The notes under the pieces: generated by a model
What the model saw: only the letters and a program-made list of their open reading frames with translations
Database searches by the model: none
What the model was told of the DNA's origin: nothing
Part shown: one piece after another, positions 35,386 to 48,283 of the stretch
Layout: every line of letters starts with the position of its first letter
Numbering within the stretch: position 1 is the stretch's first letter
Source of the DNA: Epiperipatus broadwayi
Lineage: Eukaryota > Onychophora > Udeonychophora > Euonychophora > Peripatidae
Assembly: GCA_028023455.1 (NCBI GenBank)
Contig: JAQFVV010000042.1
Location: 5,349,739-5,413,738 of the forward strand
Length of the DNA stretch: 64,000 nucleotides
Direction: 5' to 3'
Translations under genes and position numbers: made by a program

Positions 35386-37010
35386 GACCAAGATTTAACA
35401 GGGAAAGAAAATGGATACCAATTTAGCGATTGTCTGTACTCATATATATTGGTACTTCCAGCTAAACTAATAGAAAGAGTGAATTGACAGGACTCTGCTA
35501 ATTAAAAACCCCTTTAGTTGATATCTTACTCGCATGCCCGAATATTTAAAACCTATGGTAAGTACACACCTTTGAAAAGTCTATTTACAGATAGCTTTTG
35601 CGCGCCACTTCTAGAAAAGAATCAAAAATGAATTTCCCCCCTCCTAGAAGAGTGTGCAATACCATAAGTTTAGCGGAGCATAAGAATAAGGTTTAATACC
35701 CCAGTAGTGATATCCTGTGTGTCTAGCTCAGTACTCTACATCTAGGGTCTTCACTGGGTAAGTTATTACAGGTACATGGTTGATAAGGAAAGAGGACATT
35801 TTATCAAATAAATAATAATACGAAAACGAAACAAGTTTAATATTATAATTAAATATTTATTTAATCCCAAATACCCCACCGTTTCATACTTAAAATGATA
35901 TAAAAATAAATAAATGAATTATCATCATAAAACGGATATATATTTGATTGCTTTTAAATAGATAAATTTACAAATACAATTTAAATGAATACAAAAATAG
36001 ATAAACCCCTAAAGCTATTTACAATATTTTATAAGGAATGGAAGTGGTCTGAGCTTTTTTTACCCTGTACAAATAAGTTATACTCTGTGTGATTTGATGT
36101 ACAGATATTATCAGATAAGAGATTTTCGGTCATACAGGGCATGCACCATTTGCACTATGAATTATTTCACTAATTTCATATTTTTCAACATGTCAATAAG
36201 GTTGCGTAGTTCAGATACCATATAATACTCAACATGAGGTACTGTATCTATTTGCCTTTTACAATAAATTCTTATACATATCTATACGTGCAGCACAATT
36301 ATATACTTACTACTATTCTAAATATAAAGTTATTAGAGGACTTGCTTACAGGGAATCTATAATAAATAAATCCCTTCTTGCACACATCGTGAGGTGCAGC
36401 AGTGACAAAAAATATAACTTAAAAGAATATACAGATAAATATCTTTTTAAATACTCAACATAAGGTATCCTATTTACCGAATATTTAAAGCGTATGTGCG
36501 CATATATACACATATATATTTATGTATGACAAATTTCAGGAGTAATGACAAGAATGAAAATAAATAGCAACAAAAAGAATCTAATTGCAACCTCTGTTGA
36601 AAATACTAGAATTTGAAATAGAAAAATTGACTCAAAAGATTTAAGTAAAAGCTTTATCACTTATGCCTGTAATAACCGTAAATTCAATATACATATGCGA
36701 GAGACACTCTCTCTTTTTTTTAAATGATTAATAATAATAAAAAATAATAATATATTTAATCGGAAATATCAGAGTTAATTATTTCAATATTAATAAAATA
36801 TTTGTAAAAGAAACTTATGTAGGCGTTTTCATCTTCTAACTGGGCTTTGAGTGGTTTCAATTCAACTAGCTGTGTGGTGAGGATTTCATCTCATTCAAGC
36901 ATAGGCAAGGTGGCTGTTATCATCATGGAACTGGCGTGATCACATCTTGGTGATTTGGACAGAGAAAGGGCGGTGCACCGGCTGGTTGTCTACCCCACGG
37001 TCATTTCACT
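35386..37010. mobile_element. GC-richer block of unknown type, possibly a solo LTR
   Basis: The edges resemble each other in inverted form: TGAAGTGACC near 35380-35390 and GGTCATTTCA near 36995-37010, giving TG...CA ends. The body is non-coding with several GC-rich patches (35590-35660, 36840-37000). The right edge has CTACCCCACGGTCAT, comparable to the TACCCCG-CATG edges at 22.15 and 62.82 kb. No target duplication was found. Confidence 0.3.
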
Positions 37011-37949
37011 GGAATCTCTAGTAGATTGCTTCATATCTTTTTTTTCTTTTTTATATTATAATAATTAAGATTATTATTAAATATTCATTCCTATCTTGAC
37101 TGGTTCATTAAATCCTTAAGAAATCAAGAGTTCTTAAAAGAACTGTATAATGGATTTCTTAGAAAATATCAGCAGTAGTCTTATCCATAAATTAATCTCT
37201 AAGTAGCTGGATGATTGGAGAATTCTGGAGCCAAAGTATTGAATGACTTGCCTAGAATGACTGCCAAAGAAAGAATGAATCCCACTCATAAGAACCAATG
37301 CAGATATCCCCCCTGAGAAGTATGAATCAGCCAATCCTTTTAATTTAGCTTATCATTTAGATTATAACATTTCTTATCCGATTAGATTTTACATTTTAGG
37401 GTTTGATATAATGACTTCCATCTTGAATAACCCAGACCACTTGCTTACAAATCAATTCAAAAGAATTTTTAAAAAGATAACAGTTTAATTATAGCACTAT
37501 CAAACATTTTGCTTTTGATCAGATTTTTCCAAAAGCAATTAACATTCTTTGCTTACAGAATAAAATTACAATCTTTAGAAAAGTAATTAAAAAAATGAAA
37601 AATATATACAAGTATGTTGGAACAATTATTTTAATTATTTATTTTATGAATATGTTCCAACAACGTGATCTTTTTTGGTCAATAAAGTTTGCCTTTCTCT
37701 ATTTTAGTTTTTCAAAGAAAAGCAAAATACATAAAATGACATATCATAAAAAATATACAAGAAGGAAAAATAAAACAAAAAAAAAAATACATGAGTTTAT
37801 TATACAATATTTCTTTTGTCAATTTCATATTACTTTAAATTGGTGTGTGTGGGTATTTTAATGCTCAGACCCAACTTCCATTATTAATATAGCACATTTA
37901 TATAATCGTTGTGCTTAATATATACAATTTTACATTATAGTAGTCTTTG
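37011..37949. other. Intron sequence, nothing recognised
   Basis: An 88-codon plus-strand frame at 37595-37861 is lysine-rich and low in complexity; no homology is apparent. Confidence 0.45.
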
Positions 37950-39829
37950 TGTAAGGCCATTTGATAATGCCTGGCACAATGTATATTAATTATTTTCATA
38001 CAATCTCTTAATAAGATCTTCTAAAGTTCCATTCCCAAATGTACTCATAATCTATTTCTATTTACTCTATCATATACCTTCTCTATATCTATAAAGACCA
38101 TATGTAACTGTCTATCTTTATTCCTATTCATATCTATAAGTTGTATGAATACAAATAAACTATCTCCTATATGCCTATCCGATCTAAAACCTCTTTGCAT
38201 TTCTCCCACTATATTATTTTCTTCCATCTATTTTGCCTTTAAATAGTAGCCTTATTCTTGTATTATTCCAGCTATCTGGAAATTCTCTCTTCTGTGCCAT
38301 CTTATTAAAACATGATAATAGATTTAATTTTATCCTATTTTCTACATCACCATCTCTGCTGCCCATTTATCTAAACCTCTTGCCATTCCACTTTTCAATT
38401 TCTTCCCTGCTTCATTCTATTCATTTTCTGAAAAACCTAATATTTCCATTACTATATGCTTTTATATTTGTTATCACACTGTCATTTACATCTAACAACT
38501 TTTCTATATCCATTACATATTTTTTTAAGATTGTCTCTAATTCTTCTCTCGAGCTACACTCATTTTCCTCATCATTTAGAAATACTATTTCTCTCTCCCC
38601 TACATTCCTTCTTTTAATATATTTCCAAAAATTTTTACTCCCATCTCTTCCACTTTTAATAATATCCTCCAATACTTTATTATTTATTTTCATTCTCTCT
38701 CTATAAATATCTATTTTAGCCAACTTCTTTTTTTAAAAAGTTTTAATATTAATACCGCTTTCACTTTTTTGTTTTAATAGCACATTTATATTCTTTGTAT
38801 GTTTTCCCCTTCTCTTTTACACTTTTACTAATTCTTACTTTTCTATTATTTTTATTCTTTTGAATACTTCACCACACCAGTCCTTACATTTATCTATATC
38901 AAACTCTTCCATGATTTCGTCAACTTTTATTTTATATTTTTCTAATTTATTCTTATCATTCATTCTCCATCCACATCTTTGCCTATCTTTTGTACTTTTA
39001 TTACTATTTTTCATCATATTACTAACAATTTCTATTATAAAGAAATCATGATCCCTATTGCATAATTTCTCTTCATTATCAAACACTTTAATTTTCCATA
39101 CTTTACTCATTCCCTCTTTCTCTATTAATACATAATCTACTGTGTGAAGTATATTATTTCTAGATCATGTGTATTGTATCTTATAAACACATGATAAATT
39201 TCCAATGCCCAAATTCACTCTTTGACAAAAAATTTTCAAAAGTTGTCCATTCTTGTTATCCACATCATCAATTTCTTCAATATGCCCAATCATGCCCCCT
39301 AAAACCATTATTTTCTCCCCCCCCCTTTTTTTTGAAACTCTGTATATCCTTAACTAGGCATTTATATATGCTATTGTTCCATTTCATTATTGTTTGACTA
39401 TCTCCAGTAGCTATATACACTATAATCATCATTCATTCTTGTCTTCCTAATCTTATCACAAATCACAAATGTTCTTAACACCTAATAGTATTTAAATATT
39501 TTTTGTCATAAGCCCGATATCACCCCCCCCCTTTTTTTTTTTCTATTTATACCCTGCCATACCAAGTCTTCCAATATAGGTTCTTCTTCTCTAAGATAAG
39601 TTTCCACTATTGCTAATACCTCAAGCTCATCATTTTAAACTTCTTTGTTTAATTCCAGCTACTTTTCTGTTTCCCTACCACCTTGTATATTCAAATATCC
39701 AATTTTAACAATTTCTTCTTTTCTTACTAGCCTTTTATAAAAACTTTTGACTCTTTCTTCTCTATTACATTTGTAATTAACTTGCACATCATTAATTTTA
39801 AAGATCGCTCTCCACATGTCCAATTATAC
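37950..39829 (-). pseudogene. LINE family L-2, copy alpha: endonuclease, linker and start of RT
   Basis: On the minus strand, 5' to 3': endonuclease (E-N-L-Y-W-K-T-W-Y-G near 39560; L-G-G-M-I-G-H-I-E near 39300-39275, for the usual G-D-x-N-x-H-I; N-R-D-H-D-F-F-I-I-E near 39055-39030 for the S-D-H motif). Then the linker (S-G-R-D-G-S-K-N-F-W-K-Y-I-K near 38660-38620) and RT (G-F-R-S-D-R-H-I near 38190; V-F-I-D-I-E-K-V-Y-D-R-V near 38100-38065). The 3' part is missing below about 37950. The 5' end stops exactly where the LTR element begins; its upstream continuation is at 51484-51870. Confidence 0.8.
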
Positions 39830-40055
39830 TGAGATGGTATTTTCTGCCATCTCATATGCAAATACATATATATTGAATTTCGTAGTTAGTTGATAAATAA
39901 AATTCTATAAAATATATATATATAACATATTATCTTATATTTAATCTATTAAAAGTTTTTTTTATCTCACTAAGAAATCAGACTTTCAAGTTTGAATGTT
40001 TTTTTAAATTTATTTCAGTTGATTATAGTTCAAGATAAAATAGTTGTCTTGAATT

Positions 40056-43000
40056 CAATCAATAGTAGTCTGTCCAATAGACAGGTCCAGAGAGTAGTTA
40101 CTACATCAGTTCATCCATTCCATTCTCTTCCTTGCCCATTTCCTCAATTCCACATAACCCCTTCCATCTCGTATATCATCCAATAATGTCAATCTCTTCT
40201 GTCCTTTCTTTTTATTTCCACTCACCATTCCTTCCAAAACATCTTTCATTAAACTATAATCTTTTCTTAGTATATGTCCAATCCAGTTTCTCTTTCTCTC
40301 TTTGATACTTTCAATCAACCTTCTTTCCTTATTAATTCTTTTCAAAACTTCATTTGTTATTTTATTCACCCAACTGATTTTTTTCCATTTTTCTCCATGA
40401 CCACATCTCAAAAGCTTCCAGTCATTTCTTAATTCTATTACTCAATGTCCATGTCTCACAACCATACATTAATACACTCCACACATAACATTTAATTAAT
40501 CTTTTCCTTAATTCTCTTTCCATAGGTCCACAAAATATCTTCTTTCTTTTTACAAATGTCACCTTTGCCAATGCTATTCTTCTTTTAACTTCATCTTCAC
40601 TTTTTCCATCCTCACTCAACCAACAACCCAAATATCTAAATCCCTTCACCTGCGGCACCATGTCATCATGGATTCCAATTTGCAGTCTTTTTGCATCTCT
40701 CACTATCCATAAACACTTAGTCTTTTCAATATTAATCTTCATTCCATATGCCATACATCCTTCATCCAATTTATTCAACATATTCTGAAGATCCTTTTCT
40801 TCCTCAGCAATAAGAGCCATATCATCTGCAAATCTTATACACTTTATTACTCTCCCTCCAACATTTGCTCCTCCACAGTCCAAATAATTATTTAGCATAT
40901 CTTCTAAATAAATATTAAACAAAACAGGTGACATACTACATCCTTGCCTAATTCCACTTTCTATATTCACTTCATCAGTCTCGTTACATCCAAATCTAAC
41001 TCTTATTCTTTGACCATTATACATATTCCATATCAATCATCTTTCTTTCCAGAATACTCCTTTATCTCTTAAGATAGACATCAGTTTATTCCAGCTTACT
41101 CTATCAAATGCCTTTTCTAAATCTACAAAACATATACCAATTCCTTTATCTCTTTCAATATAACTTTCCGCAATTGTCCTAACAATACCAATAGCATCTC
41201 TTGTGCTTTTCCCTTTCCGAAAACCAAACTATTCTTCAGCAATATAATAGTCAACCTTCCCATAAATCCTTTGAGTTAAAATCCTCAATAACACCTTAGA
41301 AACATGAGACAATACACTTTATTGTCCTATACTCTTCACATTTAACAGCTTTCTTCTTTTTAGCAATTGGAATCACTATAGTTCTTAAAAAATCTTCAGG
41401 CCAAACTCCACTATTATATATCAAATTGCAAAGTCCAACTATTTCCTTCATAGTAAATTCTCCCATTTCTCTCAAAAATTCTATAGGTACTGCATCAAAT
41501 CCAATAGCCTTACCATTCTTCATTTGTGTGATTGCCTTTCTTACTTCATCTGGCAGTATGTCCATACCTCTATCATCCATTGCAACATCTTCTTCATTTT
41601 CAAGTTCATAACTAATTAAATTATTTCCTCTACTAAACAGATACCAAATATATTCTTCCCATCTTTTTAATATATCATTACTATCGGTTAACCTTCTTCC
41701 AATCTTATCTGCAATCTCCGCACTTCCATCTTTTCCAACATACCTTCAGTTATCCAAGGTCTTTTAGCTTTTCTCGCAAGAATAATACCTATTTCATTTT
41801 TTGCTATTTTCAAGAATCCCTCTTTAATTCTATTCCAACACTCATCAGAGCTATTAATATAGTTCCCATCCTGAACAATTCTTTTAAATTCATTTTCACA
41901 TATTAAACCAAATTTTCCTTTTTCCATTTGTCTCAATTTATCCAAGTCCCATCTTGTGTATCTTTTCCCTCTTTTTAATTCTTTTTAAACTTAACTTTAA
42001 TTTAGCCATCACCAAATTATGATCCAAATCTATATCAGCACCTGGCAAAGCATGTGAACCCTTAACAGCATTCTTATATCTATTCTGAATCAATATATAA
42101 TCAATTTGATAACGTTCTTTGTTACCTGGAGCTTTCCATGTATACAATCTTCTAATATGATTTTTAAATAAGTGTTTGCAATGATAAACCCATTCTCTTT
42201 ACAAAATTGTACAAGTCGACTACCCCTTTCATTTCTTTTTCCAATACCATAATTTCCAACAATTTTCTCTTCCCTACCTTTCTCCACAACAGCATTCCAA
42301 TCCCCCAATAACAATATACATGCGTTTTTTCCTTCACATTGAATACTTTCTTCCATCTTCTCATACATTTCATCAATTTTACTATCATCATGAGTACTAG
42401 TTGGCATATAAACTTGTATAATTACCAAATCCCTAGGGCTTGCATTTATTCTCATCACCATCAGTCTATCATTAATACCATCAACCTTTGCCACACTATT
42501 CCATATTTTCTTCCCACAGCAATGCCAACTCCATTAATTGACCTATCACCACCTGAATAAAACAACTTTACATCTCCACTACTTACTTCTTCATATCCCT
42601 CCCACCTCACTTCACTTAATCCCATTACATCAATATCATTCAAATGCAACTCTTTTCAAATTCTCCAATTTCCCACCTTTCCTCAAAGATCTAACATTCC
42701 ACGTTCCAATTCTCAGTGTATCCCCCCTCAATGAAATATATTTATGAGGATTTCGCAGGTTGACGACCTGAGTAGCCTCATGTCCACTCCTGCCGGGCAA
42801 GACACCAAAGTTATTCTTAACTAAGGTCTCAACACCAAACGTAATGATTCCTGTAGATATACTCATAATAAAACAAGGGAATTATAAGACAAAGTGGTTT
42901 CCCGTTGCCTTCGTTGTCCAGAAATAACTTCTATAATAGGCTTAGTGTGCTAGCCAAATCCCATAAAATGAAAATCCAACTACCGCTTCCTCCTCATCAT

Positions 43001-43310
43001 TGTCACCTCTAGTGATCTTCCGCTGACTTGGAAGAAATGCCGTTGCTGACCCAGCACCCAGCGGGGTGTTGACTTATTTAATGGCGGTCAACACTCGTTA
43101 TTATACATCCACCATCATAGGAATTGTGGCACTTTATAGAAGTAAACACGCCACTGTCTCCTTCACCACTTCCTGATAGTGAATGTTGTCCCATTGTCAG
43201 CGACTGCTTATTTACAGTACTCTGCTTATTCGCAGCTAACCTTCATATCTGAAGGCCATACCCCTATCCACAACCTGGGGACGCTCTGGGTGGCATGGGA
43301 CCCATGCCTT
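40056..43310 (-). mobile_element. RTE-type LINE, about 3.25 kb, near full length
   Basis: Minus strand, in order: 5' leader (43310-42870, relatively GC-rich, with CCCCAGGTTGTGGATAGGGG); APE endonuclease (I-G-T-W-N-V-R-S-L near 42715; V-M-G-L-S-E-V-R-W near 42620; L-L-L-G-D-W-N-A-V-V near 42310; Y-Q-I-D-Y-I-L-I-Q-N-R near 42090; L-D-H-N-L-V near 42020); RT (G-F-D-A-V-P-I-E-F-L near 41500; F-V-D-L-E-K-A-F-D-R-V near 41120; S-G-I-R-Q-G-C-S-M-S-P near 40940; I-R-F-A-D-D-M-A-L-I near 40830; F-R-Y-L-G-C-W-L near 40640; Y-G-C-E-T-W-T-L near 40450); tail (N-W-I-G-H-I-L-R-K-D near 40280). The catalytic FADD box is intact. It landed in the LTR of the gag-only element. Confidence 0.93.
40106..42866 (-). 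pseudogene. RTE endonuclease/reverse transcriptase gene, frameshifted
   Basis: The single ORF expected for RTE is broken into about eight pieces by a few frameshifts and stops (at about 42650, 42490, 42150, 41960, 41690, 41310, 41040 and 40420). Every domain is nevertheless present and most key residues survive. The longest uninterrupted part is 41036-40422 (204 codons), covering the catalytic palm, fingers-to-thumb blocks and the Y-G-C-E-T-W-T motif. The small number of lesions means this insertion is younger than the decayed RTE copy at 25-28 kb. It is not likely to produce active protein. Confidence 0.9.
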
Positions 43311-44234
43311 ATTATAAGTTTTTTATTAAAGGCTTTTTTTATTGACATTCTTAGAAAAAGGTGGGATGGGGGATTAGAAAAGGTCACAATTAAACTCTAC
43401 TGTTGAAAATCAATCTAAATATCAAGTTGAAATTAGAAGTGTTGTAAGAGTCTATCTGCTGTACATTGCATCAGCTAATCAAAAACTTTTAAAAATTCTG
43501 AAAGAGAAAAAGAACAGCATTTGAGTGATAAATTTTTGCTAAAAAGAACCCAAAAGGTGAGAATCCAGTTTGGAAAAAAGTGCTCGGGGGAAGGGGAGTA
43601 TAAATTAGAGAGTCTTCTTTTGTTTAAGGATTTATTAAAACTTTTTATTGAAACTGAAAGTTGCTATGAAAATGTTCTTTGCTATGAAAATGTTCTTTGG
43701 CTAGAGAGAATCAAAGACTTCTCTCCCAGGAGAAAATCCCTGTCTCCAGAATTGCATCTGATGAGGAATTTTCATCTATGGAAAAGTATGAAGCCAGCCA
43801 GTTAATTGAGAGTGTTTCAAGAAGACAGAGGACTAAGGTGATTCACGCAAAAAACTACTGAAGAATGTCAACCCATGCATCCTTCTGATTAAATATGAGA
43901 CTGATAGCTGCCCAATACTTTGGAAATGGATGGTCAACACCAATTTAATCCATTGGCACAGCAGATTAACAAGTGGGTAATTATAAACTATTTATAAAGT
44001 GAGCTTTATTACTGTAATATAGTGAAATATAATTATAGACTCAATCAGTTGTGTTTTATGTGTATAAGCTACTTTAGTCTGTAAATGTTTCAACAATAGA
44101 ATATGGGGTTACTTTGAATAATCTATTCTATAAAATAGACCTTTATGGCAGAATGATTATTCATTATTTTTGTCATAAATTTTGGAGGGGGTAGTTTTTT
44201 TATATATTTTTAATCTTTATTATACATGTGCATA

Positions 44235-44830
44235 TATAGATTTTTGTAAACCAAGGTGAAACTCTCCATACAGTAGTGCCACCCTGTGCCAAACAGAGTA
44301 ATCAATGAATGAAGGCTTGTGCATAAAATCCCTATCTAGTGCCTACTCATCCAATATTCCCAGACTAGTTTCTGGCTTGTGGTCATCATCAGTGAGGAGC
44401 TAAGATTGTTTAAGAACCAAATACACCAAAATGTATGGGTGCTGAATTGAGTTCAGACCCATATGACTATATAAGCTATTGAGCTTAGATTGAAAATATT
44501 ATTGTGTTTTCAATTTCATTCTCATAGTTTTGTAGTAAAGTAGAGTTAAAAGATGGCTGCTGGAGGGTTGCATTAGATCCTAAGATCTAGGTGCAGTGCT
44601 CTCAGATCCAAGGCTCCCCACTGATGATGGCTACAAGTCAGAAACTAGTCTGGGGATATTAGATGAGTAGGCACTAGATAGGGATTTTATGCACAAGCCT
44701 TCTGGCATCCATTGATTACTCTGTTTGGCACAGGGTGGCACTACTGTATGGAGAGTTTTGCCTTTGTTTACAACAATTGTGCTAGTATAGAGATGGTGAT
44801 CATGTGATGTTAGTGGTTTATAGATTTTTG
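44235..44830. mobile_element. FB1 foldback family, copy F, with 12-bp target-site duplication
   Basis: Inverted arms 44257-44400 (GGTGAAACTCTCCATACAGT through CTGGCTTGTGG) and about 44590-44762 (CTAGGTGCAGTGCTCTCAGA through CTGTATGGAGAGTTTTGCC), a unique middle, then the tail seen in copy E (GTGCTAGTATAGAGATGGTG, ATCATGTGATGTTAGTGGTT). The 12-base TATAGATTTTTG occurs at 44235-44246 and 44819-44830. Comparison with the other LTR confirms this as an insertion. Confidence 0.88.
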
Positions 44831-45270
44831 GTTTCACAAATGGGAAATGATCGATCGTTGAGAGACACAGCCATAAGACACAAAGACATTGCCATAATTA
44901 GTGTATGTAAAAGCAAAATAGATGGACATAAGAAAGACACTTATGCCATCATTTAGTGATTAAGATTAATTTATTAATTTAACATTAGCAATATATAGGT
45001 TTTGGATTAAGCTATAGACAGTTAACTCATTATTATAATATGCCTAGTTTTTCACCCCTATTTGGACAGGAAGCCATCTAGAAAGTTGGATGTTGGTCAT
45101 GTCGTAGGTAATGAAGGGTGTATTTTCCTCAGGAGAGATAATAATTATAATGTTAGAATAAGGATACAGTTAAACAATTGGTAAGTGATTGCGCGAATTG
45201 GAAAGTTTTTTTATTTTACAAAAAATCAGGTCAATTCAGATTGTGGTTAGATAGGAGAGGGAAAAGATAT

Positions 45271-45545
45271 AATAAAGATTATTTAAATGAGATATTTATT
45301 TTATATAGCGTTATGTTTTTATAAACTGTAATAGTAATAATCAGACATTAAGCTAATGCACATGCGCTTTGTGGATTTTTAACTATAAATGAATACTCTC
45401 ATTTCCAGACACAAGATAGTCTTTGTGAAAAGACAGAATGAATCCATCTATCCTTTACATTTGGGTTGAAAGGATAGATGGATTAATTCTGTCATTTCAC
45501 AAAAACTTTATTTTGAGTATTCATTTATAGTTAATAAAGATTATT
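45271..45545. mobile_element. Hairpin element with 14-bp direct repeats, inserted in the 5' LTR
   Basis: The sequence 45285-45531 is absent from the other LTR copy (near 51200). The 14-base TAATAAAGATTATT is present on both sides (45271-45284 and 45532-45545). The right two thirds are a hairpin (TAACTATAAATGAATACTC at about 45377 against its complement ending about 45532, with GGATAGATGGATT near the tip). The left 90 bases are not palindromic. This asymmetric layout is like FB1 but the sequence is unrelated. Confidence 0.8.
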
Positions 45546-45810
45546 GTATTTTATATTTGCATGTCTCTCTGGTTATTTTATTATATAAAAATAATAATTG
45601 AAAACAACTGCATCCTCTGGAGTGAGAATTTACCAGAGTTATTAGAGTCTGCAAAAGATTATGCTATAAAAACATTACGTGGCTCATGTTATGTATATAA
45701 ATAAACACTATGAACATAGAATAATCTCAGTCTAGTGCTAGGCTATCCGCCTAGTAGCACCCTTGTAACAGATATTATAATCTTAGTAGTTTAGTGACTC
45801 TAAAGCATTT

Positions 45811-47058
45811 TGTATTAGTACATAGAGTAGGTGAGGAAAAATGACAAAAATGGCTTTCCAATATATAGGGCTTGTTAACAGAGAGATCAGCCTAAGAAAA
45901 GAGTGACGGTTGAAGTAAATAAAGACATTTAGATGTAGGCAGGAAGGTGATAGAGGATCCCAAGAATGGGGGGGGGGTTTTGAGATTTTGAAAAATAATT
46001 TAAGAAATAAGGAAAATGAGTGAGGATGAGAGTTCATTAGAAAGTCCGATTGTAACATTCAAAAACCCTGAACAATATCAGTAAGATGAAATATTAAAAG
46101 CTATCGCTGACCTGAAAAAAATAGTAGTTAGGGGTAATAAGGAGATTAAAGAAATTAAAATTATGATCAAACATCTTAGGAAAGATGTAAATAAATTAAA
46201 AGAGAAGGAAGATAGCAGAAGTGGGGGAAGTAAAGTTGAAGGCGAGTTAAAAAAGCTGACCCAAAGTTAGTAGGAACAATATGGAAAAAATGGAAAGAAT
46301 AGAAAGGAAAGATCAAGCTATAGGAGAAATAAAAAGTAGAAAGAAAAACTATGGAGAAAGATGTAGAGAAAATAAGTATGGAATCTAGACTAAATGAAGA
46401 AGGGGAAGCTAATCTAGAAATGCATTGTTAGCTAAATTCATATGCATTAGTGTTTTCAAGGGAAATGGAGAAAAAAATCCATTCGATTATCTTGACAGCC
46501 TACGTGATTTTTTCTATTTTCATATGACAAGTAAGAGAGAAAATTATCATGGCTACCAATCATTTAAGGAATTCACTCAGAAGTGATGGAAGGTAGTAAA
46601 ATTCCAAGAATTCAAAACAGTGATTCTTTGGGGTTTTTGGAGCATGAAAAAGAAAGAATCAATCTGCATTCATATATTGCAGAAAAAATACAAAACAGTG
46701 GTGAAAGCTATAGCCAATTTTTCCAAAGGCAGGTGGCAAACTCAAAAGTGCTAAAGGCTTACTCTATGGACCAATAACTGATCGTAAGAATGATAAAGTA
46801 CAACTTACCAGTAGGTGTCCAACATAATTTTGCTGAAAACTGTAGATGGTCCATTGAAGAAGCGATAGATATTAGTGAACATGGAGTATAATGATCCAGT
46901 GGAAGGGGAAGATGAGTCTAAAGTTAGATGGGAAAATTATAATAAACCTATGGTCAGGTCCAACAGTACTTGTAGAAATGGAGAAAGGCAAAGAGATTAC
47001 ATGAGGTAATTGAGGTGTTTTTTAATTTTTTTTTCTATTTCTCCGGAGAGAGAAGTAA
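45811..47058 (+). pseudogene. Internal region with gag-like gene remnants
   Basis: A start codon at 46016 opens a frame that is soon interrupted (stop at 46082). Next comes a coiled-coil segment (E-I-L-K-A-I-A-D-L-K-K-I-V, then K-I-M-I-K-H-L-R-K-D-V-N-K-L-K) near 46090-46210. Further on are F-K-G-N-G-E-K-N-P (near 46465), and E-K-E-R-I-N-L-H-S-Y-I-A-E-K and S-Y-S-Q-F-F-Q-R-Q-V-A-N-S near 46650-46740. Then S-I-E-E-A-I-D-I near 46855 and M-E-Y-N-D-P-V-E-G-E-D-E near 46880-46915. This is the helix order of a retrotransposon capsid. No protease, RT or integrase follows; the 3' LTR starts at 47059. Several stops and shifts make it a pseudogene. Confidence 0.65.
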
Positions 47059-48250
47059 TGAGATGGTATTTTTCGCCATCTCATATGTAAATACATATAT
47101 ATTGAATTTCGTAGTTAGTTTAGTTATTTCATTAGTTGATAAATAAACATATATATTGAATTTCGTAGTTAGTTTAGTTATTTCATTAGTTGATAAATAA
47201 AATTCTATAAAAAATATACATAAAATGTATTATCTTATATTTAATCTATTAATTAAAAGTTTTTTTTTATCTCACTAAGAAATCAGACTTATAAGTTTGA
47301 ACTTTTTAAAAAATTTATTTCAATTGAGTATAGTTAAAGATAAAATAGTTATCTTGAATTATAAGTCTTTTATTAAAAACTTTTTTGTTGAAATTCTTGG
47401 AAAAAGTTGGTGTGTGGGAAAAGTCACAATTAAACTCTACTGTTGAAAATCAATCTAAATACCAAGTTGAAATTAAAAGTATTGTAAGAGTCTATTTGTT
47501 GTCTATTTCGTTAGTTAATCAAGAACTTCAAGAGAAAAAGGCCAGATATTTAAACGACAAATTTTTGTTAAAAATAACCCAAAAGGTGAGAATCCTGTTT
47601 GGAAAATAAAATTAATTGAAAGTGCAGGGAGTGGGGGATTAAAAAAGAAAAAGTATAAATTACGGAGTCTTCTTTTGTTTAAGGGTTATTAAAACTTTTT
47701 ATTGAAAGTTATTGCTTCAAGTTGCTATGAAAATGTTCTCCAACAAGAGAGAATCAAGGACTTCTCTCCTGGAAGAAAATCCCTGTCTCCCAAACAACAC
47801 CTGGTGTATGCTGAGGAATTTCCATCTCCGGAAAAGTGTGAAGCCAGCTAGCTAGCCGAGGGTATTTCAAAAAGAAAGAGAATTAAGGTGATTTGTGCAA
47901 GAAGCCATTGAAGAATATCAACCCATGGACTTTATTCTTATGATTAAATTTGATGGACTAATAGCCACCCAATACTTTGGAAACAGATGGTCGACACCAA
48001 TTTAATCCAATGGAACAGCAGATTAATGAGTGGGTACTTATAAATTGTTTATAAAGTAAAGTTTACTACTGTAATATAGTGAAATACAATTATAGACTCA
48101 GTCAGTCGTATTTTATGTTGTAAGGATGAGTTACAACCCTAACAGACCATCCAATGTTTAGGGCACTCTGCCAATTGGAGCCATATAAAAATATTTGCCA
48201 AACCAATAAATTGCCAAGCAGTTTATCAATATTAGCATTTTTCCTTTCCA

Positions 48251-48283
<33 letters not shown>

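Larger units (their letters stand above)
39830..45810 (+). repeat. 5' LTR of the gag-only element, interrupted three times
   Basis: LTR sequence occupies 39830-40055, 43311-44246, 44819-45284 and 45532-45810. It matches 47059-51479 segment by segment. Shared landmarks are TTGAATTTCGTAGTTAGTT, AAACTCTACTGTTGAAAATC, GGGTTACTTTGAATAATCTA, GACAGTTAACTCATTATTAT and TAAATAAACACTA. The interruptions are an RTE LINE, an FB1 foldback and a hairpin element. Confidence 0.8.

Noticed and set aside
38233-38706. 157-codon plus-strand frame
   Set aside because: Antisense of LINE copy alpha linker and RT; serine/leucine-rich content reflects the complementary A/G-rich coding strand.
43179-43805. Plus-strand frames at 43.2-43.8 kb
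   Set aside because: The first lies in the antisense of the RTE leader and LTR edge, the second wholly in LTR sequence; neither has a domain.
45783-46058. 91-codon minus-strand frame
   Set aside because: Antisense of the LTR edge and gag leader; crosses a G tract and has no motif.
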